A stretch of 64,000 nucleotides of DNA from the NCBI RefSeq assembly GCF_001561955.1, contig NZ_CP014223.1, forward strand, positions 2,356,001-2,420,000, written 5' to 3'. Numbering within the stretch: position 1 is the stretch's first letter; each line of letters begins with the position of its first letter. The notes under the pieces were generated by a model. The model saw only the letters and a program-made list of their open reading frames with translations. It had not been told where the DNA came from and searched no databases. Position numbers and translations under genes: made by a program. Of this stretch, positions 36,291 to 43,824 are shown in pieces. Origin of the DNA: Anaerotignum propionicum DSM 1682 (GTDB lineage Bacteria > Bacillota > Clostridia > Lachnospirales > Anaerotignaceae).

Positions 36291-37838
36291 TTATTTTGCG
36301 TATTCAATTGCTCTGGTTTCTCGAATCAGATTAACCTTAATCTGTCCGGGATATTCCAGTTCTTCCTCGATCTTCTTGGCAATTTCTCTTGCAAGAAGCG
36401 TCATTCCCTCGTCATTTACATCCTCGGGTATTATCACAATTCGCAATTCACGGCCCGCTTGAATTGCAAAGGATTTTTCAACACCTTTGAAGTTGTCAGC
36501 AATTTCTTCCAACTTCTGTAATCTTTTAATATAAGATTCCAAAGTTTCACGCCTTGCACCAGGTCTAGCCGCAGAAATAGCATCTGCTGCCTGTACCAAA
36601 ACAGCCACAATACTCTGGGGCTCCACATCACCGTGGTGTGCCTCAACAGCATTGATAATCAGCTGATTTTCCTTGTAGCGCTTCAACAGCCCTACACCGA
36701 TGCTAACATGGGAACCTTCCATCTCATGATCAACACTTTTACCGATATCATGAAGTAAACCTGCTCTTTTTGCCAATGTTGTATCAACACCCAGCTCCGC
36801 AGCCATGAGTCCCGCCAAATGGGCAACCTCAATGGAATGCTTTAAAACATTCTGACCGTAACTGGTTCTATACTTCAATTTGCCCAATAGTCTAACAAGC
36901 TCTGGGTGCAAACCGTTTACACCGGTTTCAAACGTAGCGGCTTCACCTTCATCACGTACGATAACCTCTACTTCTTTTCTAGCCTTTTCCACCATTTCCT
37001 CAATACGGGATGGATGAACACGCCCGTCTACAATGAGTTTTTCCAAAGCAAGTCTTGCAATTTCTCTACGGATAGGATCGAAACCGGAAAGAATAACCGC
37101 CTCCGGCGTATCGTCAATAATTAAGTCAATACCCGTCAAAGTTTCCAATGCACGGATATTTCTGCCTTCACGACCGATAATACGTCCCTTCATCTCATCA
37201 TTTGGAAGCTGAACAACAGAAACCGTTGTCTCTGCCACGTGGTCAACCGCACATCTTTGAATTGCGTTGGCAACAATCTCTCTGGAGCGTCTGTCTGCCT
37301 CCAGCTTTGCCTTGCCCTCAATCTCTTTAATCATCAATGTTGCTTCATGTTTTACATCATTTTCTACCATAGCAAGAATATAATTCTTAGCTTCCTCGGT
37401 AGTTAAACCGGAGATGCGCTCCAATTCTTGCAATTGTTTTGCATGAAGTGCTTTTGTCTCTTCTTTTTGTTTTTCAAGCTCTTCCAGCTTTTTTGACATC
37501 TGCTCATCTTTTCTTTCCAAAGCTTCTGTCTTTTTGTCCAGTGTCTCTTCCTTCTGGAACAATCTTCTTTCATTTCTCTGAAGCTCGTTTCTTCTGTCAC
37601 GAACTTCCTTTTCTAACTCGTTTTTTGTTCTGATACTGTCTTCCTTGGCTTCCAGTAAAATTTCTTTTTTACGCCCTTCTGCTTCTTTTGCCGCATCCTC
37701 TACAATCTTCTTGGCTCTCTCTTCAGCCACACCGACCTTTGCTTCCGCAATACGTTTACGATAAAAGACACCACAGATGGCGCCTACTAGTATGCCAATC
37801 ACAGCACAGATTACACTTATCGGCCCTATGAAAAACAC
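36291..37838 (-). CDS. rny: Ribonuclease Y
   Basis: Membrane-anchored endoribonuclease that starts mRNA decay. The protein (about 512-515 residues) has an N-terminal membrane segment, a long coiled coil (about 30-200), a KH domain ([17 protein letters not shown]) and an HD domain with [12 protein letters not shown]. The coordinate given is the first in-frame GTG (37838), but that codon lies inside the SD itself (AGGGGAGGTG), so it cannot be the working start. The best-spaced in-frame codon is ATA at 37829, eight bases after GGAGG; the next GTG is 36 bases down and inside the anchor. See findings. Own terminator follows. Confidence 0.94.
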   Translation of the reverse strand: MFFIGPISVICAVIGILVGAICGVFYRKRIAEAKVGVAEERAKKIVEDAAKEAEGRKKEILLEAKEDSIRTKNELEKEVRDRRNELQRNERRLFQKEETLDKKTEALERKDEQMSKKLEELEKQKEETKALHAKQLQELERISGLTTEEAKNYILAMVENDVKHEATLMIKEIEGKAKLEADRRSREIVANAIQRCAVDHVAETTVSVVQLPNDEMKGRIIGREGRNIRALETLTGIDLIIDDTPEAVILSGFDPIRREIARLALEKLIVDGRVHPSRIEEMVEKARKEVEVIVRDEGEAATFETGVNGLHPELVRLLGKLKYRTSYGQNVLKHSIEVAHLAGLMAAELGVDTTLAKRAGLLHDIGKSVDHEMEGSHVSIGVGLLKRYKENQLIINAVEAHHGDVEPQSIVAVLVQAADAISAARPGARRETLESYIKRLQKLEEIADNFKGVEKSFAIQAGRELRIVIIPEDVNDEGMTLLAREIAKKIEEELEYPGQIKVNLIRETRAIEYAK

Positions 37839-37991
37839 CTCCCCTTATTCAGTTTTCAAAGTACATTTTCAAATTCTATTTTTTGTTTTCACATACCATA
37901 AGCAGTGTTATAAAACACCCTATCATTTTATTACTTTTTACCAGAAGTGTCAAGAAACAATTCAACACAATGAAGCGACAATAATAAAAAA

Positions 37992-38026
37992 GAACCGAAA
38001 ACAATGATTTTTTTCGTTTTCGGCTC
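37992..38026 (-). terminator. rng terminator
   Basis: On the minus strand GAGCCGAAAAC pairs with GTTTTCGGTTC, followed by six T. Confidence 0.9.
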
Positions 38027-38038
38027 ATATCCTCCAAA

Positions 38039-39475
38039 TTATCTTTGTTTTTCTTTTATTATTTCATATAAAGAGAAACCCATATCCTTAGAGCTTTCAC
38101 AGCGCACGTTTTTTTGAAAACGTTTGGAAAGCTTGTCCAAATAAACATTCTCCTGCCCGCAAAAAGCTTGCAGCAGCCTGCCATCTGCACGAACTGTCAC
38201 CTGATTGTATATTGTGTTTGCCAAAATACTCTCAACTTCTCGGCGCATCTTGGTTACCGTCCAATCAATAGAAGGCATTCTGCCTGTCCCATCACATTGT
38301 CGGCATTTTGTAGTCATTTGCTTAGATAAACTGGGTCTTGTTTTCTTTCTTGTAATTTGCATCAGCCCCAATTCTGTCATGCCCACAACAACAGTCTTTA
38401 TACGGTCATTTTTCGCAGCAGTCTCCAATGCCTTTGTGACGATGTTCCTATTTTCTTGACTGGTCATATCAATAAAGTCAACAATGATTATACCCGAAAG
38501 GTTCCGAAGGCGCAACTGCTTAGCCACTTCTTGGGCCGCTTCCATATTGGTTTTTTGAATCGTTTTTTCCAGATCCCCTTTACCTGCAGATTTTCCAGAG
38601 TTTACGTCAATTACCACACATGCCTCGGTCTCTTGAATTACCAAAAATCCACCGTTTTTCAGCCAGACCTTTTCATCCAGAGCTTTTTGACTTTGGCTTT
38701 CCACAAAATACTCCTCAAAAAGGGGCAATTTCTCCTGATATAATAACAACCTTGGTTGTTTCTCTCCATTAAAATCTCCTGTTTTCAATAAATATTCATA
38801 GGTCTGTTGATCATTCACAACAAATTCATCAATTTTCTCACTATAGAAATCACGAACGGCCTTTTCCACAGGCAAGCTTTGTTGAAGGAGCAAAGAGGGT
38901 GCCATTCTAAACTGAGCGTTTTCAACAACTTTTGCCTTCTCCAAGAGAGACTGAAGCTCCTTTTGAAAGTCTTCCTCTGTTTTCCCTTCCCCGTTGGTTC
39001 GAACCACTGCGCCAAAACCCTTTGGCAAAACGGCTCTAACCCCCTCTCTGATACGATTTCGCTCCCCATTATCTGTAATCTTTCGGGAAATACCGATATC
39101 CCCTTCCTCTTGCACCAATACAACAAACTTTCCAGGATAGGAAATTGTTTGGGTCAAAACCGCTCCTTTGGAACCTGCGGCATCCTTTTCCACCTGAACA
39201 ATCAAAGTATCCCCCACCTTGGGTCTAGATGGATTTTTTTCTTGGTCAGAAACAGCACGCTTGCTTCCGTAATAAAGGTAGCCTTTTTTATCGCTGCCTA
39301 TTTCCACAAAACATGCCTGTAAATTGGGAATTACGTTATCAACTCGTCCAACATACACATTACCAACCAAGCTTTCTTCTTCCTTTGTTTCATAGTATAA
39401 TTCCACCAGTTTGCCATCCTCTACTAAGGCAACCCTAGTGATACCCTCTTCAATATCTAGTAAAACCCGTTTCAT
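38039..39475 (-). CDS. rng: Ribonuclease G/E family endoribonuclease
   Basis: A single-strand endoribonuclease for RNA maturation and decay. The protein has an S1 domain split in the N-terminal part (GNVYVGRVDNVIPNLQACFVEIG), catalytic aspartates in VVIDVNSGK and IIIVDFIDM, and the zinc-link CRQCDGTG. ATG 39475 (478 residues, MKRVLLDIEEG) is preferred over ATG 39499 because it matches the family start and has AGGTG upstream. It directly follows the SpoIVFB-like gene; M23-M50-RNase G is a familiar clostridial order. Confidence 0.94.
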   Translation of the reverse strand: MKRVLLDIEEGITRVALVEDGKLVELYYETKEEESLVGNVYVGRVDNVIPNLQACFVEIGSDKKGYLYYGSKRAVSDQEKNPSRPKVGDTLIVQVEKDAAGSKGAVLTQTISYPGKFVVLVQEEGDIGISRKITDNGERNRIREGVRAVLPKGFGAVVRTNGEGKTEEDFQKELQSLLEKAKVVENAQFRMAPSLLLQQSLPVEKAVRDFYSEKIDEFVVNDQQTYEYLLKTGDFNGEKQPRLLLYQEKLPLFEEYFVESQSQKALDEKVWLKNGGFLVIQETEACVVIDVNSGKSAGKGDLEKTIQKTNMEAAQEVAKQLRLRNLSGIIIVDFIDMTSQENRNIVTKALETAAKNDRIKTVVVGMTELGLMQITRKKTRPSLSKQMTTKCRQCDGTGRMPSIDWTVTKMRREVESILANTIYNQVTVRADGRLLQAFCGQENVYLDKLSKRFQKNVRCESSKDMGFSLYEIIKEKQR

Positions 39476-39499
39476 GCAAACACCTACTTTATCAATCAT

Positions 39500-40342
39500 C
39501 TATTCCATATCATCATACCCGAATTGATAGGTTTTTGCACCAAAATCTTTTTGATTAGCAATTTTCCACACCCACTGACAATCCTTTTCCGTAAATAATG
39601 CCAACATAACCCGCTCCTGTGACACTCCACCTAGGTTTTCTCGAAAAAAATAAATATCTTCATAGGGATTCATATGTAAAGCCAACTCAAAGGGTGTTTC
39701 TTTTCCCGAAACAATTACTTCACGCAGAGGTTTCTCAGCATCGTTCAGCATCCCTGTATACAAATTTTTAGCAATTTGTAAAAATTCATGGCGATTGACG
39801 TAAATTAGATAAAGGCCAACTGGTAAAATTAAAAAAGCACTCGGCTCAATAATTGAAAATAACACCCCAAAAACACAAAGTCCATAACCAACACCATAGC
39901 CTGCTTTTGTTAACCAACTTGCGGCCCGCAGCGTTCCCTTCCATTTTCCTAAAATTTCCAGACATATCCGCCCTCCTTCTAAGGGCAAAAAAGGCAGTAG
40001 GCGAAGCCCTGCCAACAACAGCGAAAGAACTGCAACATTCTTTTGTTCTAAGCCAAACAGCACAATACTTAATAAAATCCCAAAAACACTGCCAATAAAA
40101 TGCAGTCTCAGTCTCTTATCAAAGGCAATATTTGCGCTCACAAAGTCGGCTCTGATACCCAAAGGCGTAAATAGCCAATACCGAACGCTTAGCCCCTTAC
40201 GCCTAGTAAAAATAACATAGCCTCCTTCCTGTATTGCCCAGCAAAAAAGCATGTCCCAAAACAAGGTGCCCATCCCAAAATAAAATAAAATTGTTACTAA
40301 CAAAAGAAACAGTGGATGGAATTTAACCTTAGTCTTTATCAT
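39500..40342 (-). CDS. SpoIVFB-like M50 membrane protein with a degenerate active site
   Basis: Site-2-protease-type protein, 280 residues with about six hydrophobic segments. SpoIVFB of Bacillus cuts pro-sigma-K in the mother cell using a zinc held by HELGH and the Asp of NLLPIWPLDGG. The corresponding places here read IQEGGY (Gln38, Glu39, Tyr42) and RLLPFLPLEGGR (Glu122), so both zinc histidines are gone and the Asp is Glu; no other HExxH exists. It probably cannot cut peptides. The C-terminal 90 residues are soluble. Its ATG overlaps by four bases the stop of the SpoIVFA-like LytM part, the spoIVFA-spoIVFB arrangement. Confidence 0.8.
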   Translation of the reverse strand: MIKTKVKFHPLFLLLVTILFYFGMGTLFWDMLFCWAIQEGGYVIFTRRKGLSVRYWLFTPLGIRADFVSANIAFDKRLRLHFIGSVFGILLSIVLFGLEQKNVAVLSLLLAGLRLLPFLPLEGGRICLEILGKWKGTLRAASWLTKAGYGVGYGLCVFGVLFSIIEPSAFLILPVGLYLIYVNRHEFLQIAKNLYTGMLNDAEKPLREVIVSGKETPFELALHMNPYEDIYFFRENLGGVSQERVMLALFTEKDCQWVWKIANQKDFGAKTYQFGYDDME

Positions 40343-40797
40343 ATACTCGCCCCCCTTGCAGCATATTCCGCCGCAACTTCCTGTGTATATTTTAAATCAA
40401 CATAATCCATAGGATCTATGAGCTTTCCATTCTTCCAAAGGCTGTAATGCAAATGAGGGCCTGTGGATAACCCTGAATTTCCGGATTTCGCAACAATTTG
40501 CCCCTGCTTCACTTTGTCCCCTTTCTTTACCAAAATCTCAGAAAGATGGGCATACATCACCTTGTAACCGTCCTTTGTTTCATATTCCAACACATGACCA
40601 AAAGTAGTAGAGGTGCGAATTTCTGTAACCACCCCGCTACGTACAGCGGCTACTTCCGTTCCGATTCCCACCCCAATATCAATCCCGTTGTGTAACTCCA
40701 TTTTATTCAGAACAGGATTTTCCCTTACCCCATAAGAGGAGGTTACCATCCCCTCTGCAGGGTTAATCCATCCCTCTTGTTTTTTCTCCCAATTCAC
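40339..40797 (-). CDS. SpoIVFA-like protein, 3' part (LytM/M23 domain)
   Basis: Codes a LytM/M23-type domain of 152 residues: SSYGVRENPVLN, HNGIDIGVGIGTEV, HLSEILVKKGDKVKQGQ and GPHLHYSLW. In SpoIVFA this external domain regulates the SpoIVFB protease. The frame opens at GTG 40797 without an SD, but it reads as protein further upstream (RPSVLAWSFVNWEK) back to the point where the 5' part ends, so it is very probably the out-of-frame remainder of one gene of about 280 codons. See findings. Confidence 0.82.
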   Translation of the reverse strand: MNWEKKQEGWINPAEGMVTSSYGVRENPVLNKMELHNGIDIGVGIGTEVAAVRSGVVTEIRTSTTFGHVLEYETKDGYKVMYAHLSEILVKKGDKVKQGQIVAKSGNSGLSTGPHLHYSLWKNGKLIDPMDYVDLKYTQEVAAEYAARGASI

Positions 40798-40816
40798 GAA
40801 AGACCACGCTAATACA

Positions 40817-41185
40817 CTAGGGCGATTCCTCTAAATCTGGTTTGTAAACCTTATTCTCCTTTGGTGCCTTCTGCTCATTATGGAAAGCTGGCAATGTAAT
40901 ATTTCTGTCCTTCCAAAAAGCTGTAATTTTTTCCCTAGCCGTTGCAACATCCTCCGCAGGAATCTGATATGCGATGGTCTCCTTTAATTGATTGCAAACT
41001 GCCTCTGATGTGTCTGTATGAAAAGCAGAAACCAATACCAATGCCCCTGCCAAAATCACAGTTACATATGTACGAAAAATCAAAAGCCACTGAGGTGAAC
41101 TTTCACCAGGATTACGGCCTTCTCGTCTGTCTCTCATTCTTTTTTCCATTTCCATTCTGCGCCGTTTTCTTTCCTTATCTGTCAT
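40817..41185 (-). CDS. SpoIVFA-like protein, 5' part (membrane anchor)
   Basis: The first 122 codons: a strongly basic cytoplasmic start (KERKRRRMEMEKRMRDRR), one membrane segment (about 33-53) and a mostly helical external stretch, ending in EESP and then TAG. SpoIVFA has this layout with a LytM domain after it. The LytM domain follows in the +1 frame: dropping one C from CCC-TAG gives a continuous protein. GGAGGG lies seven bases before ATG 41185 and a sigma-E-like promoter upstream. Confidence 0.8.
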   Translation of the reverse strand: MTDKERKRRRMEMEKRMRDRREGRNPGESSPQWLLIFRTYVTVILAGALVLVSAFHTDTSEAVCNQLKETIAYQIPAEDVATAREKITAFWKDRNITLPAFHNEQKAPKENKVYKPDLEESP

Positions 41186-41206
41186 ACCGCATCCCTCCTG
41201 ATTTCA

Positions 41207-41234
41207 AATATATGCCCCAAATTTTAAAATATGA
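41207..41234 (-). promoter_or_regulatory. Sigma-E-like sporulation promoter
   Basis: On the minus strand TCATATT (41228-41234) fits the sigma-E -35 (KMATATT) fully and CATATATT (41207-41214) fits the -10 (CATACAHT) at 7 of 8. The spacer is 13 bases, one or two shorter than usual. spoIVFA-spoIVFB is sigma-E dependent in Bacillus. Confidence 0.45.
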
Positions 41235-41312
41235 ACGAGCATGAAAAATGGATTCGAAAATAAAATATCCCCATTTATTTGCTTTCTGCCTAATGATTTG
41301 CTAAAATTAGCT

Positions 41313-41318
41313 TATAAT
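41313..41318 (+). promoter_or_regulatory. -10 element upstream of the rsgA2 leader
   Basis: A consensus TATAAT 24 bases before the leader ORF; no good -35 at 16-18 bases. Confidence 0.5.
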
Positions 41319-41341
41319 CATACTGAAAGGGGATTGTGCAT

Positions 41342-41401
41342 ATGAATTGCAATTTTGACAGAACGGATATTGCGGGAAACAAGGAGGTTTTCAGAGCTTA
41401 A
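41342..41401 (+). CDS. Possible 19-residue leader peptide
   Basis: ATG 41342 follows GAAAGGGG (eight bases upstream). The peptide is MNCNFDRTDIAGNKEVFRA, ending at TAA 41401 inside the loop of the hairpin at 41378-41423. The last codons therefore form the 5' arm of the hairpin, so a ribosome translating or stalling here would open it. This is the geometry of translational attenuation, but the peptide has no known stalling motif that I recognise. Confidence 0.4.
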   Translation: MNCNFDRTDIAGNKEVFRA

Positions 41402-41423
41402 ATCTTCTAGAAACCTCCTTGTT
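41378..41423 (+). promoter_or_regulatory. Attenuator-like hairpin upstream of rsgA2
   Basis: AACAAGGAGGTTT pairs perfectly with AAACCTCCTTGTT over 13 bases; the loop holds the leader stop codon. The T-rich 3' arm is followed by GTATAC, so it is a weak intrinsic terminator at best. The rsgA2 SD lies 33 bases further on. Confidence 0.5.
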
Positions 41424-41470
41424 GTATACAAAGAACACATAGTATACGAATTCTTACGGAGGTAATTTCA

Positions 41471-42547
41471 TTGAATTTATTAGAAAATTATGGTATTTCT
41501 CAGCGGTTTATACAAGAAGCCACCCTTTATCCGGAATATTCTTTAGGGAGGGTTATTGCTCAGTATAAGGGCATGTATCGCATCGCCAGCGCTGAAGGTG
41601 AGCGTTTCGCCGAAATTTCAGGGAAGTTTTCCTATGAAGTGGAAACTCTATCCCAATATCCTGCAGTGGGTGATTTCGTTATGGTGACTATCGGCAATAC
41701 CGACAGCCCCGCCATTATCCACAAGGTTTTAACAAGAAAAAGTGTATTTCAACGTGCCGCTTTGGGGCTTATCAATCAAGCCCAAGTAATCGCTGCAAAT
41801 ATAGACATCGTTTTTATTTGCATGTCTCTCAACCAAAATTATAATTTAAGTCGTCTAGAACGGTATTTGTCCATCGGTTGGGACAGCGGGGCTAAACCCG
41901 TAATTCTACTCACCAAGAGTGATTTGTATGAAAATATCTCACAAATCATGGCGGAAATCGAAACAGTTGCTTTGGGTTGTGACGTAATCGTAACCTCATC
42001 CTTTGATGCTACGACTATAGAAAAAATGTCTCCCTTTCTAAAAAAGGGCATTACCGCATCTTTTATCGGTTCCTCAGGGGTTGGTAAATCAACACTGATC
42101 AACCTTTTGGCAGGAAAGCAGCTTCTTGCTACTGCAGAAATTGATGAATATGATAAAGGACGACATACCACCACAGGACGAGAAATGTTTTTATTACCCA
42201 ATGGAGCCATTGTCATTGATACCCCAGGGATGCGGGAATTGGGTATCGCCAATGCAGATATGGAAAAAACCTTTTCAGATATTGAGGAGCTGGCAAAGCA
42301 CTGCAAATTCAGAGATTGTTCTCACAACAATGAACCCGGATGCGCTGTGCAAAAAGCAATTTTAGAGGGTCAGTTGGAGAGCCGAAGATTACAGAACTAT
42401 TTTAAATTAAAGCGAGAAACAGATTATGAAGGTCTTTCTTCAAAAGAAATTGAAGAAAAGAAGCTGAATGAAATGTTCCGTGAAGTTGGCGGTATGAAAA
42501 AAGCCAAACATCACATCAAAAGCTTAAAGAAAAGTGGACATCGTTAA
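41471..42547 (+). CDS. Second RsgA-like ribosome GTPase
   Basis: A 358-residue paralogue of the GTPase at 18502-19383, longer at both ends. It has the OB-fold start, VILLTKSDLY (G4), the permuted GSSGVGKST P-loop, DTPGMREL (G3) and a zinc knuckle CKFRDCSHNNEPGC, then a basic tail (MKKAKHHIKSLKKSGHR) suited to RNA binding. The start is TTG 41471 with GGAGG eight bases upstream. It lies outside the stp-prkC operon, with its own promoter and a leader-hairpin arrangement, so it is probably expressed under different conditions. Confidence 0.9.
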   Translation: MNLLENYGISQRFIQEATLYPEYSLGRVIAQYKGMYRIASAEGERFAEISGKFSYEVETLSQYPAVGDFVMVTIGNTDSPAIIHKVLTRKSVFQRAALGLINQAQVIAANIDIVFICMSLNQNYNLSRLERYLSIGWDSGAKPVILLTKSDLYENISQIMAEIETVALGCDVIVTSSFDATTIEKMSPFLKKGITASFIGSSGVGKSTLINLLAGKQLLATAEIDEYDKGRHTTTGREMFLLPNGAIVIDTPGMRELGIANADMEKTFSDIEELAKHCKFRDCSHNNEPGCAVQKAILEGQLESRRLQNYFKLKRETDYEGLSSKEIEEKKLNEMFREVGGMKKAKHHIKSLKKSGHR

Positions 42548-42617
42548 AGAATAACTTCATTTAGAGTAGGTGCTATATGAAATTCATCTTATCTTTTTGA
42601 TGTAAATAATAATGAGG

Positions 42618-42643
42618 AGAGCATCCGTATTCGCGGATGCTCT
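42618..42643 (+). terminator. Hairpin after rsgA2
   Basis: AGAGCATCCG pairs perfectly with CGGATGCTCT across TATTCG; the following sequence is TTACTG, so termination may be partial and DUF523 could be co-transcribed. Confidence 0.6.
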
Positions 42644-42690
42644 TACTGAATAAAACACTAAAAATCATTTTTAGGAAACGAGGCTCATAT

Positions 42691-43113
42691 ATGAATATCT
42701 TGGTTAGTGCTTGCCTAGTAGGGCAAAATTGTAAATACAACGGTCAAAATAACTATAATCAAAATGTTATGGATTATATACAGTGTCATACTGTGATACC
42801 CATCTGTCCCGAGTTGCTTGGGGGGCTAGGCTGTCCAAGGGACAGCGTGGAGCAAGTTGATGGTATTTTTATGACCAAAAATGGGAAAGACGTGACCAAA
42901 GAATTTCAAAAAGGTGTGGCTGTTTCTATGGAACGAATACATGAAAAAGAAATAGCTTTAGCAATTTTGCAGTCCAGAAGCCCAACCTGCGGTGTAAATC
43001 AAATTTACGATGGAACTTTTCAAGGTAAGTTAATAAAAGGCCACGGCCTTTTCGCAAAAACCTTGAAGGAAGCAGGCATACCTGTAAAGGATTGCGAGGA
43101 TATTCATCCGTGA
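42691..43113 (+). CDS. DUF523 family protein
   Basis: A 140-residue protein of a widespread family without an established function. It has the family pattern LVSACLVGQNCKYNG at the start, PICPELLGGLGCPR, and LQSRSPTCGVNQIYDG, with cysteines spaced as if for metal or thiol chemistry. ATG 42691 is chosen because the product then starts as other members do; open codons upstream include the hairpin after rsgA2. Confidence 0.85.
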   Translation: MNILVSACLVGQNCKYNGQNNYNQNVMDYIQCHTVIPICPELLGGLGCPRDSVEQVDGIFMTKNGKDVTKEFQKGVAVSMERIHEKEIALAILQSRSPTCGVNQIYDGTFQGKLIKGHGLFAKTLKEAGIPVKDCEDIHP

Positions 43114-43228
43114 TACGCAAAAAGGCAGGAATACCCCACCTTCTAAAATCAATATCTTATTGGGAATTACATTAAAGTTAAAACTAGTTTGTAAAAAATT
43201 TGACGCTCAAAGAACCTTTCTTTTTTAA

Positions 43229-43252
43229 AGGGTGCCGGCTAACCGACACCCT
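43229..43252. terminator. Hairpin between DUF523 and the FMN-binding gene
   Basis: AGGGTGCCGG pairs with CCGACACCCT (one mismatch) across CTAA. It lies between convergent genes; T-richness on either side is modest. Confidence 0.6.
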
Positions 43253-43277
43253 AAAGAGAAAAACCCATTTTTCCTCT

Positions 43278-43691
43278 TTATTTCTTTGCCTCATCCAAAC
43301 TTTTTGCTACCGCCTCTAAAATTGCCTGTGCCGAATATGCGTTTTTCTCAGAAACTTGAATGGTCAAGGATTGGGTCTTGACAACCTCTTTGCAAACCTC
43401 ATCCGCCGCCGATTGCAAAAGAGGATAGAATACCATTGTGCTTTCAGAAACCTCAGATAACGCAACGTCTGCAATCTTTCCATCATCAACCGTTACAGAA
43501 ACCATTGCATTCTCATTGCCCAAGGCTACCTGGGTATGGTATACCCCATCCCGATATGTACCAGAATCATTATTTCCCAAGCTTAAGAAAAACCAAATCA
43601 GTCCAACCAAAATAATGACGCCCAACACAGCAAATACTACCGTTTTGATGAGCTCCTTTAACTTTACTACCACAAATTTCGTGCCGCCCAC
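43278..43691 (-). CDS. FMN-binding-domain membrane protein
   Basis: A protein of about 137 residues with one N-terminal membrane segment (roughly 15-38) and an external FMN-binding-like domain: YRDGVYHTQVALGN, MVSVTVDDGKIADVAL, STMVFYPLLQSAADEV and SAQAILEAVAKSLDEA. The domain is that of RnfG/NqrC-type proteins in which flavin is attached covalently to a Thr in an S/TGAT-like motif; here the segment reads NAYSAQAI without that Thr, so flavin binding is uncertain. GTG 43691 is preferred (GGAGG seven bases upstream); ATG 43730 has no SD. Confidence 0.75.
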   Translation of the reverse strand: MGGTKFVVVKLKELIKTVVFAVLGVIILVGLIWFFLSLGNNDSGTYRDGVYHTQVALGNENAMVSVTVDDGKIADVALSEVSESTMVFYPLLQSAADEVCKEVVKTQSLTIQVSEKNAYSAQAILEAVAKSLDEAKK

Positions 43692-43824
43692 CTTACTCCC
43701 TCCTAGAATACATTTCCTTAATCTTACCATATGTTTGTCACTTCCCCTTTATTCCGCTGTACAAGTTTGCCTTGAAAAAAAGCTTTCTGTTGGGTATCAT
43801 GATAAGAAAAAGGAGGATACCCAA

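Noticed and set aside
43438..43824. 129 codons in frame upstream of AddB ATG 43825
   Set aside because: They run over the FMN-binding gene on the other strand; a good SD sits directly before ATG 43825 and the family starts there.
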